The notes below the pieces were generated by a model. The model was not told where the DNA came from and made no database searches. It worked only from the letters and a program-made list of their open reading frames with translations. Made by a program: the position numbers and the translations under genes. Positions 28,247-35,466 of a stretch of DNA of 64,000 bases are shown here, in pieces (position 1 is the first letter of the stretch; every line of letters starts with the position of its first letter). Source of the DNA: JABGPL01 sp964387885 (GTDB lineage: Bacteria > Electryoneota > AABM5-125-24 > Hatepunaeales > Hatepunaeaceae); NCBI GenBank assembly GCA_964387885.1, contig CAYLYZ010000009.1, positions 1 through 64,000 on the forward strand, written 5' to 3'.

Positions 28247-29032
28247 ATGAATAATCGACCTGTAGCCTTAGTAACAGGAGCTAACCGGGGAATCGGACGA
28301 GGGATAGCTCTGGCACTATCGCAGGAGGGTTTCGATATTGCAGGAATCGATGTGAATTTTGATATATCAGGTTCATCAAAATCCAGCCTGAAGGCTTCTA
28401 TTCACGCTAATGGCGGGAATTTGCTCCAGATTGTAACCGACATTAGCGATCTCGATTCTCATGAGTCATCGGTTTCTCAGGTTTTTGAAAAATTCGGGAG
28501 GTTAGACCTGCTCGTTAATAACGCTGGAGTTGCGCCTGCTGAGAGACTGGATGTGCTGAATACATCCCCGGAGAGTTTCGATCGGGTGCTTGATATTAAC
28601 CTGCGTGGAACATTCTTTCTCACTCAAGTTGCAGTTAGGCAAATGCTCGAGCATGTTGGGAATATCCCGGATTATTCTCCCAAAATCATTTTTATCACAT
28701 CGATATCAGCGACGGTTTCATCACCCAGCCGGGCTGAATACTGCATTTCAAAGGCTGGTCTGAGTATGGCTGCGAGTGTATTTGCCGATCGGTTATCCAA
28801 ATCGGGAATTAATGTCTATGAAATTCGACCGGGCATCATTCAGACTGATATGACAGCACCAGTTAAAGAAAAGTACGACAAATTGATCGCAGATGGCTTG
28901 ATTCCTCAAAAAAGATGGGGATTCCCGGGCGATGTCGCAATGGCGGTGATTGGTATCACCAAAGGTTATTTTGACTATTCAACGGGAATGGTTATAGAAG
29001 TAAGTGGCGGGATGGATATCAGAAGTTTGTAA
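28247..29032 (+). CDS. Short-chain dehydrogenase/reductase (SDR), FabG-like
   Basis: 261 residues. Classical SDR: cofactor motif TGANRGIG, structural NNAG, and catalytic Ser (ITSISA) with YCISK (YxxxK). The C-terminus ends EVSGGMDIRS, as in many 3-ketoacyl-ACP-reductase-like proteins. In this neighbourhood it more likely oxidises or reduces a sugar or sugar-acid hydroxyl than an acyl-ACP. It is 29 bases after the flavoprotein and before the KDPG aldolase/kinase fusion. Confidence 0.9.
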   Translation: MNNRPVALVTGANRGIGRGIALALSQEGFDIAGIDVNFDISGSSKSSLKASIHANGGNLLQIVTDISDLDSHESSVSQVFEKFGRLDLLVNNAGVAPAERLDVLNTSPESFDRVLDINLRGTFFLTQVAVRQMLEHVGNIPDYSPKIIFITSISATVSSPSRAEYCISKAGLSMAASVFADRLSKSGINVYEIRPGIIQTDMTAPVKEKYDKLIADGLIPQKRWGFPGDVAMAVIGITKGYFDYSTGMVIEVSGGMDIRSL

Positions 29033-29086
29033 ATTCTTACAGGAAAGAACGGACATTCCAGACTGTCCGAGAATACCTGAATCGCG

Positions 29087-29110
29087 CTGGCAGACGCCCT
29101 CGTCTGCCAG
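29087..29110. repeat. GAGGGC hairpin, arm type CTGGCAGACG
   Basis: Perfect 10-bp arms CTGGCAGACG/CGTCTGCCAG with loop CCCT. It is preceded at 29060-29086 by the same CTGTCCGAGAATAC module seen at 26066. Confidence 0.85.
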
Positions 29111-29168
29111 AAAACACTACAACCCAACCGGCAGATGATAGAGTCTATCAGCACGGTCAGGACATTTC

Positions 29169-30989
29169 ATGAATAAATCAGAAAAACTTTTTGAAAAACT
29201 CAAAGATAAACGCCTTATTGCATTACTGACACCTGTAAGCGTCAAACAATGTGTGAATGCCTACGAAATAATAAACGATTACGATATCATTCTCGAAATT
29301 GCTTTTCGTTCCCAAGCAGCTCTCGATGGAATCAATGGAATCATTGCAAAACACCCTGATGCACTTCTTTTAGCCGGGACGGTAATGACAGGAAAGCAAG
29401 CTACAGATGCAATCGAAGCAGGAGTTGCGGGTGTAGTCTCAGCAGATTATATCCCTGAAGTTGTTGAAACTTGTGTCAAAAACGACATAATGTGCGCTCC
29501 CGGTGGTTTATCAGACGCAGGAAAACAGCTCGTCAGGAAAGCAGCATTATATGGCTGTGATCTGCAAGAACTTCGTGACAGGTACCCTTATCAATGGGTG
29601 TATAAGCTGTTCCCGGCAGTCTCAGGTGAACATTCCAACCTCGATCTGATCAAAGCTTATCGCGGTCCTTATGAAGATCTCTCGGTTATTTACACTGGAG
29701 GAGTCTCGTTAGACAATTTACCTGAACTCGTCAAGTCCGATCCAAATGGTATCTTCTGCGGCTCAGCCCTGACCAAATCCATTGATAACCCCGGTCAGAT
29801 GAGAGCTGATGTTGAAAAGTGGGTTGAGACTGTTCACAGAATTCCTCAGAAAAAATCCGCATCAGAGAAGATGAACGAATTAGCATCAGATTTTGAAAAA
29901 TTCGTCGAGACTGAACACAGGAAACCACAAAACCAATCCACAATTCATAAGCTTGAGGGTAAAAAACCTGCCAGAGTTGTGACTTTCGGTGAAATAATGA
30001 TGCGCCTCTCTCCACCCGCTCCACTACGTTTCGTGCAAACAAGATCATTCGATTCAACTTTCGGCGGAGCAGAAGCTAATACCGCTGTAGCCTTCGCAAA
30101 TTACGGTCTGGAGTCGAGTTTCGTCACGATCCTCCCCGATCATGAAATTGGACAATCCACGATTAACTCACTTCGGGCTTATGGTGTTGATACGGATTTT
30201 ATAATTCGAGGGGGTAACCGGATTGGAATATACTTCCTTGAATACGGAGCATCACAGCGCCCATCAAAAGTCATTTATGACCGGGCTGATTCGTCAATTG
30301 CCAATGTTAAACCCGGACAATTCGACTGGGATAAGATATTTGAAAACGCAATATGGTTCCACTGGTCTGGGATTACACCGGCATTAAGCAATTCTACCGC
30401 TGAAGTCACACGTGAAGCATTGATAGCTGCGAAACGTAACAGGATTAAGGTCAGCGTTGACCTGAATTTCAGGAAGAAGTTATGGTCGGAGAATAAAGCT
30501 CTATCCGTAATGTCCGGACTGATGGAGTACGTAGATGTCTGTATCGGCAACGAGGAGGACGCTGAGAAAACATTCCGCATCAAAGCCGATGCTACTGAGG
30601 TCGATTTGGGGAAACTTAACGAGGAAGGATACCGCGATGTCGCGCGGAAGATGGTCGAAAGATTCGGTTTTGAAAAGGTAGCTATCACCCTTCGTGAAAG
30701 TATTAGTGCTTCGGATAACCTCTGGTCTGCCTGCCTCTACAACGGTCGTGAGTTTATGTTGAGTAAAAAATATCCGATTCATGTTGTAGACAGAGTTGGT
30801 GGCGGTGACAGCTTTAGTTCGGGGCTTATTTACGGGATAATATCCGGTAAAAAAGACGAAGAAGCACTTGAATTCGGTGTTGCAGCCTCTTGCCTGAAGC
30901 AAACCATTCACGGTGATTTCAACCTCGTTTCTGTTGAAGAGGTCGAGAAACTTGCTTCCGGAGGGAGCAGCGGACGGATTCAGAGGTAA
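29169..30989 (+). CDS. Fusion of KDPG/KHG aldolase and PfkB-family 2-keto-3-deoxygluconate kinase
   Basis: 606 residues. Residues about 1-215 are a class I KDPG aldolase barrel with LLAGTVMTGKQA and the Schiff-base lysine in YKLFPAVSGE. The acidic residue in ILEIAFRS replaces the usual LEVTLR-type strand. Residues about 270-600 are a PfkB sugar kinase with TFGEIMMRLSPP, FGGAEANTAVAFANYG, DLNFRKKLW and the anion-hole/base motif GGGDSFSSG. Kinase then aldolase would convert 2-keto-3-deoxygluconate through KDPG to pyruvate and glyceraldehyde-3-phosphate. The linker (about 215-268) contains two copies of a segment like EKWVETVHRIPQ / EKFVETEHRKPQ. The aldolase comes first in the polypeptide although it acts second. 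Confidence 0.92.
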   Translation: MNKSEKLFEKLKDKRLIALLTPVSVKQCVNAYEIINDYDIILEIAFRSQAALDGINGIIAKHPDALLLAGTVMTGKQATDAIEAGVAGVVSADYIPEVVETCVKNDIMCAPGGLSDAGKQLVRKAALYGCDLQELRDRYPYQWVYKLFPAVSGEHSNLDLIKAYRGPYEDLSVIYTGGVSLDNLPELVKSDPNGIFCGSALTKSIDNPGQMRADVEKWVETVHRIPQKKSASEKMNELASDFEKFVETEHRKPQNQSTIHKLEGKKPARVVTFGEIMMRLSPPAPLRFVQTRSFDSTFGGAEANTAVAFANYGLESSFVTILPDHEIGQSTINSLRAYGVDTDFIIRGGNRIGIYFLEYGASQRPSKVIYDRADSSIANVKPGQFDWDKIFENAIWFHWSGITPALSNSTAEVTREALIAAKRNRIKVSVDLNFRKKLWSENKALSVMSGLMEYVDVCIGNEEDAEKTFRIKADATEVDLGKLNEEGYRDVARKMVERFGFEKVAITLRESISASDNLWSACLYNGREFMLSKKYPIHVVDRVGGGDSFSSGLIYGIISGKKDEEALEFGVAASCLKQTIHGDFNLVSVEEVEKLASGGSSGRIQR

Positions 30990-30998
30990 GGACTCACC

Positions 30999-31110
30999 GG
31001 AGAGGACGGGTATATCTACCCGTCCCGGCCGAAGGCTGATAAATATGATTCCCCGCTTTATTGAGGAGAAAATAATAATTACGGGTAAATATACCCGTTC
31101 TCCCCTGAGC
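30999..31110. repeat. Inverted pair of GACGGGTA hairpins
   Basis: Hairpin one is GGACGGGTA/TACCCGTCC with loop TATC (31004-31025). Hairpin two is ACGGGTA/TACCCGT with loop AATA (31081-31098). Flanks ACTCACCGGAGAG and TTCTCCCCTGAG are also inverted relative to each other, so the second is an inverted copy of the first. Confidence 0.75.
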
Positions 31111-31139
31111 ATGGGCACAACACGTAATCCAGGAAAAAA

Positions 31140-33143
31140 ATGATAGATGTAGAAGAACACATATACAATGATGATCCCAAAAAGGGACACCCGGATGTAC
31201 GCACCTATCTGAAAGATGTGGATTACTTCTTTCTCGGAAACGGATTGATATCTGCTGCTGTCCAGCATTCTCCTCATGGAGAGGGAACTCCTGTGGCAAT
31301 GTTGATAATGAATCCGGAAGAATTGAAACCCAAGCGGGAGGTTCTCAACTTCGATGAGAAATGCGGTTTCGAAGACTCCTCGGTGAGGCTTACTTGTGAA
31401 AATGGGACAGAGATTGATTTAAGGGATTCTTCAGTCCAGTGGGATTTTAATTTTTTTGTTCCGGTAGTCGAGGTTAAGCAGTTGTCGGAATTGGTAGAGA
31501 TCCGTCAGAGATTTTACTGCCCTGTAAATACAGCACCAGTAATCCTGCGCGATATACGGTTGAAGAATCTAACCGATGATTTGCTGATGATAAACATCAG
31601 CACCGGGATTCCCGGTAAAACTGTCTCCCGTGAGGTCATAATACTATCGGAATCCGAGACCACTGTTTGTTTGAGATACAGCCTCCCATCCGACAGTGAA
31701 ATAAAGCTGTGCTTTTCAGCATTATTCCCGATTTTTCCAGCGAAGAAATCTGCAATCTCAATTGACGAAGAACTCCTGAACCGATTCTTCAACGCATCTC
31801 GGGCTCAGCTCCCAGCAGTTATTTCCGAGAATGGAGTTGTCGACGCCAGCATCTGGCAGTACTGCCGCGAGTGGCTCAGGGATCACTCCTTTATGGCAGT
31901 AGGATTAGTATTATCCGGCCAGCATCAGAAAGCCAAAGTCCTGCTCGAAAGACTTATCCGCGATTTTGTTTCTGATATGGGTGATCCAATTGACTCAAGT
32001 GAAGTCCGGGAGGCTGATGAAGCTGAACTTGACCAGAATGGAACGCTGCTTTATGCATTAAAGACTTATGTAATGTGGACAGGCGACATTGATCTGGTAA
32101 AAAAATACTGGGAAAAACTCGTTGCAATTGCAGAATTTCCGTTTGGAGATGCGTTCAGGCATGATGAGTCCGGACTATTCTGCAATTCACGGGATTACTG
32201 GGAACGTCACAGTACATTTGGTATAACTCCCGGTATCGAACTGATGTATCAGGTCTATCCGGTTATCGGATTGAACTGTGTCGCGACATTAGGACGATTG
32301 ACGGGACATGTTGAAAAGGCTGTTTTATGGGATCAGGAAGCGGATCGATTGAGAGAACGAATTCTCCATCACCCCAAATTCGGACTTGTTGATAAACGAG
32401 GTTTTATTAAGCGGCGCGATAAAACCGGTGAAATCCAGGAGTCGATAACACCTTTTGAGAACTCAGGTTTGCCGGATGGGGTGCCGCTCGCTGCAAATAT
32501 CACTCACTATCTCAATCCCGATACATCCGCGGCAATGCCGATTGCTTTCGGTTTTGTACCGGCTGATTCAACGGTTGCAAAAGCCACACTCGAAAATATG
32601 GAAATTCTGTGGAATCAGGGTTGGGAAGAAGGTGGCTATGGTAGATACCATGCCTCATCTGAGGCAGATTCAGCTGGTTCATGGCCGTTCCCATCATTGA
32701 TCGTCGCTCGAGCAGCGATGGAAGCAGGGGATTATGATAAGGTCTGGCGGATACTAAGATGGCTCGATACCATGCCGGGATCCCGTTCCGGATCATGGTT
32801 TGAAACTTACTGTGACCGCATCTCACCACCTTACGCTCAGCTTGGAATTACACCATGGACATGGGCTGAAATCATTATGCTATTCGTTCACCACATACTC
32901 GGCATTCAACCTGAAGAAGATTATATCCGAATTCGTCCAAGACTCTTACCGGGAATGAATAAGGTAACTGGTAGTTTACCCTTGCGCGATTCTATAATTA
33001 CCTTCGAGTATCAAGTTAATCCAGACCGTACAAGCACTGAGTTTAGTACAAATGTTCAAAACATTGTTTCAAACACCGACGAGGTAAGGATTCTATACTC
33101 AGGAGAAGATGTTTATATAAAAGCATTTCTTCCCAAAATATAA
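31140..33143 (+). CDS. Six-hairpin glycosidase-like protein (GH15/MGH-type alpha-toroid)
   Basis: 667 residues, no signal peptide. The N-terminal beta-rich domain (about 1-215) is followed by an (alpha/alpha)6 barrel (about 225-600). The barrel has CREWLRDHSFMAVGLVLSG, where an arginine-aspartate pair typical of GH15-like and glycogen-debranching-like enzymes sits. WERHSTFGITPGIELMYQ and SRSGSWFETYCDRI contain further candidate acids. A small C-terminal beta domain begins near PRLLPGMNKVTG. It probably acts on an oligosaccharide inside the cell, in line with the neighbouring aldolase-kinase and mannosidase; the exact linkage is not evident. Confidence 0.72.
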   Translation: MIDVEEHIYNDDPKKGHPDVRTYLKDVDYFFLGNGLISAAVQHSPHGEGTPVAMLIMNPEELKPKREVLNFDEKCGFEDSSVRLTCENGTEIDLRDSSVQWDFNFFVPVVEVKQLSELVEIRQRFYCPVNTAPVILRDIRLKNLTDDLLMINISTGIPGKTVSREVIILSESETTVCLRYSLPSDSEIKLCFSALFPIFPAKKSAISIDEELLNRFFNASRAQLPAVISENGVVDASIWQYCREWLRDHSFMAVGLVLSGQHQKAKVLLERLIRDFVSDMGDPIDSSEVREADEAELDQNGTLLYALKTYVMWTGDIDLVKKYWEKLVAIAEFPFGDAFRHDESGLFCNSRDYWERHSTFGITPGIELMYQVYPVIGLNCVATLGRLTGHVEKAVLWDQEADRLRERILHHPKFGLVDKRGFIKRRDKTGEIQESITPFENSGLPDGVPLAANITHYLNPDTSAAMPIAFGFVPADSTVAKATLENMEILWNQGWEEGGYGRYHASSEADSAGSWPFPSLIVARAAMEAGDYDKVWRILRWLDTMPGSRSGSWFETYCDRISPPYAQLGITPWTWAEIIMLFVHHILGIQPEEDYIRIRPRLLPGMNKVTGSLPLRDSIITFEYQVNPDRTSTEFSTNVQNIVSNTDEVRILYSGEDVYIKAFLPKI

Positions 33144-33275
33144 ACATTATCTTAAAAATTCGAATTTATATAACTTTTTGTCATTTTCGATTAACAAATG
33201 TTCATTTTGTTTGGAGTTCGAAATAAAAATATTATTTTACTTCTTCTACTTTCCAGGAAAACCATCAGGAGTACC

Positions 33276-34523
33276 ATGAAGCCTCAGAAAATTCGTGCTC
33301 GAATTTTTCTGCCATTGGGATTATCCTTTTTTGCTATACTCACCTTGACGGTTTACGGGATATTTGAAATGGATAGACGCGATAAAGACGACTTTATTCG
33401 CGGTGAAATCAGCGAATTAAAAAGCATCTTCCACCATGAAATTAAGGATGGAATAAATTTCATGGGTGGAATAATCGGTATTATCAAAGAAAATAAAAAT
33501 CTACAGAATGCATGGTTATCAAAAGATAGAGATGAATTGTTGAGAATTACATCATCATTAGAATCCGGAATAAGCCCCAAACTTGGAATAACACATTTCT
33601 ACTTTCATAACCTGGACAAAACATGTTTTCTAAGAGTTCACAATCCAACACTCTGTGGAGACAAAATAAACAGATATACGCTTGATCAGACGGTAAGATC
33701 AGAGCTGCCTTCAAGTGGGATAGAATTAGGTCCGTTAGGAACTTTAACCTTGCGAAATGTTCACCCCTGGTTAATAAATGGTGAACTTACGGGATACATT
33801 GAACTCGGTTTGGAAGTAGGAAAAATTAAAGAAAAGGTCATTGAATACCTCGATATAGAATTAGTTTCATTACTTTGCAAAGAGAATCTCGATCGTGAAA
33901 GGTGGGTGGAAGGTCAGAAAATGCTGGATAGAAATGGAAATTGGGATCAATTTGAGTATTTTGTGATTTCAGGCAGCACACTAAATCCTGTGCCCTTAAA
34001 ACTAACTGAATACTTGAAAAATCTCGAATCAATCAATAATAGACGACATCTTAATTCCATTATTAGCATACCTCATGAAGGTCGTAAATTTCGTGGAGGA
34101 TTTGAAAAACTCACAGATCCATTTAACCGTGATATTGGTAATTTTATTCTGCTTGTTGATGTAACAGAAACCGTAGCATCCTCGCAGAGAGTGGCAATCC
34201 TTTTGATAATATTAGCTGCAACATTATATGGTCTTCTCTTTGGTTTTTTCTGGTTCTTCCTCGGAAGTGTTGAAAAACACCTCGGTGATTCCATTGCCAA
34301 AATAAAAATTCTTCACGGTCTCATACCAATATGCTCAACCTGCAATAAAATCAGGGATGACAGTGGTTCATGGAAAAAACTGGAATATTATATTTCAGAA
34401 CACTCAGAAGCTGAATTTACACATGGAATTTGTAAGGATTGTTTAAAAGAACACTATAGTGAGTTTTTGTCTGAAACGGAAAAAGATAACCTCGAAAGAG
34501 AAGAGATAAGCAAAACCGGCTAA
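33276..34523 (+). CDS. Membrane receptor with Cache-like sensor and C-terminal CxxC zinc-ribbon-like domain
   Basis: 415 residues from ATG 33276, which has AGGAG five bases upstream; the longer frame from 33198 lacks one. TM1 is LGLSFFAILTLTVYGIF. An extracytoplasmic Cache-like region (about 35-295) contains HFYFHNLDKTCFLRVHNPT. TM2 is VAILLIILAATLYGLLFGFF. The cytoplasmic tail has only KILHGLIPICSTCNKIRDD, then a tryptophan/tyrosine segment and FTHGICKDCLKEHY. This C-terminal unit with two CxxC pairs is often found at the ends of response regulators and PAS proteins, with unknown function. No kinase, cyclase or HAMP is present, so output must be through this unit or a partner. Confidence 0.82.
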   Translation: MKPQKIRARIFLPLGLSFFAILTLTVYGIFEMDRRDKDDFIRGEISELKSIFHHEIKDGINFMGGIIGIIKENKNLQNAWLSKDRDELLRITSSLESGISPKLGITHFYFHNLDKTCFLRVHNPTLCGDKINRYTLDQTVRSELPSSGIELGPLGTLTLRNVHPWLINGELTGYIELGLEVGKIKEKVIEYLDIELVSLLCKENLDRERWVEGQKMLDRNGNWDQFEYFVISGSTLNPVPLKLTEYLKNLESINNRRHLNSIISIPHEGRKFRGGFEKLTDPFNRDIGNFILLVDVTETVASSQRVAILLIILAATLYGLLFGFFWFFLGSVEKHLGDSIAKIKILHGLIPICSTCNKIRDDSGSWKKLEYYISEHSEAEFTHGICKDCLKEHYSEFLSETEKDNLEREEISKTG

Positions 34524-34673
34524 AGTAGGCTCTCAATTGAGCAAGCGAGATAAAATTGACCTAATAATTACAAATGAAATCTGCGGATGATTATTTATAT
34601 TACTTGTTAAATACTTATGTTTGGTTTCGCCTTGCGTGATTGGATATTTAAAAAAAAATGGAGGATATATAAG

Positions 34674-34955
34674 ATGTCAGGAACTAAAAAAAACAACTTT
34701 ACAGAAATCAGAAATGGATATTCCTTCTAAAATACTTCATCACTGTAACCTTAGTGATTCTACTCCCCGGTTGTGACATTACTGAAACTGAAACATCAGC
34801 TGTTCAGATAGATAGCAGGATAGACTTCAGATTTCTCGAGTCTTACAATAATTATGAGAACTTATAAGCAGGATTATTTCCCTGTTGAGAATGTAGGAGT
34901 TAGTTTATCAATCATCAATTGGAAGAACGTGAAGGTCAGGAGTTGGTTGCTGTAA
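34674..34955 (+). pseudogene. Frameshifted small lipoprotein gene
   Basis: GGAGG (34660-34664) precedes ATG 34674, which as written gives only 18 codons. Adding one A (or removing two) in the A8 run at 34686-34693 opens a frame with a strong lipoprotein signal: a basic start, IFLLKYFITVTLVILL and lipobox PGC, then DITETETSAVQID to a stop at 34865-34867. Beyond it another frame reads DYFPVENVGVSLSIINWKN before a stop at 34954-34956, suggesting further frameshifts. It could be true decay, a homopolymer sequencing error at the first site, or a phase-variable A-tract. The product class resembles the lipoprotein at 44851. Confidence 0.5.
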
Positions 34956-35023
34956 AATAGATTCGTCTTGTCACGAAATTCTGAAAAATATGGTTAATTT
35001 CTTTAGCGAATGAGTTAATGTAC

Positions 35024-35043
35024 GGGCTGAAAATTTTTAGCCC
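35024..35043. repeat. Intergenic hairpin GGGCT/AGCCC
   Basis: A near-perfect 20-base palindrome with one G-T wobble. It shares the TGAAAAT core with the hairpin at 22785-22804 but has C-G where that copy has T-A. Confidence 0.65.
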
Positions 35044-35163
35044 TATCGACAATAAAGCTGTTCGATTGAAAGACTATTTTTTCAGGGACAAGAAATCCCT
35101 CCCGTCATTTCGGACTTGATCTATAATCCGGATAAGTCAATGTGTTAACGCTATTTACCAACT

Positions 35164-35384
35164 GTAGGGGCACGTCGCCACGTGCCCTTTTTCCAAATAA
35201 GAAGAAATTGTCCGTTGATACTCAATTCGATCCCCTTCTTAGGGATTGTACTTTCAACGAAATTAGAGATAAACGATTAGCTTATCCTGACAATGTTTAA
35301 TATTCCACAGGCTCGTGTATATATTAGATAGTGTATAATGTGTCAATTTTGGGGGAAGGGCACGTGGCGACGTGCCCCTACATC
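35164..35384. repeat. Element bounded by inverted GGGCACGT hairpins
   Basis: GTAGGGGCACGTCGCCACGT at 35164 is repeated in inverse orientation ending at about 35384. Each end is itself a hairpin with 8-bp arms GGGCACGT/ACGTGCCC and a four-base loop. The interior of about 160 bases is A/T-rich and non-coding. The layout resembles a miniature inverted-repeat element, but no target-site duplication is clear. Confidence 0.55.
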
Positions 35385-35466
35385 TGCAATAACAATGACA
35401 TCCGTGTCTGTTGGGGAGAACGGACATTCCTTTCAGTTACGATTTCGATATAAAGGACTAAAAAAT

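Larger units (their letters stand above)
34956..35466. other. Repeat-rich intergenic region upstream of the alpha-mannosidase
   Basis: It contains a hairpin GGGCTGAAAA/TTTTTAGCCC (35024-35043) and two inverted GGGCACGT hairpins bounding about 190 bases. I see no coding potential. The long frame from 35338 into the mannosidase translates the second hairpin and is not a credible N-terminus. Confidence 0.6.

Noticed and set aside
35334..35339. TATAAT as a promoter for the mannosidase
   Set aside because: No matching -35 box at suitable spacing could be found.
35338..35466. Longer N-terminus for the alpha-mannosidase
   Set aside because: It covers an intergenic hairpin; the family's zinc motif is at the correct distance from ATG 35467, which has AAAGGA upstream.
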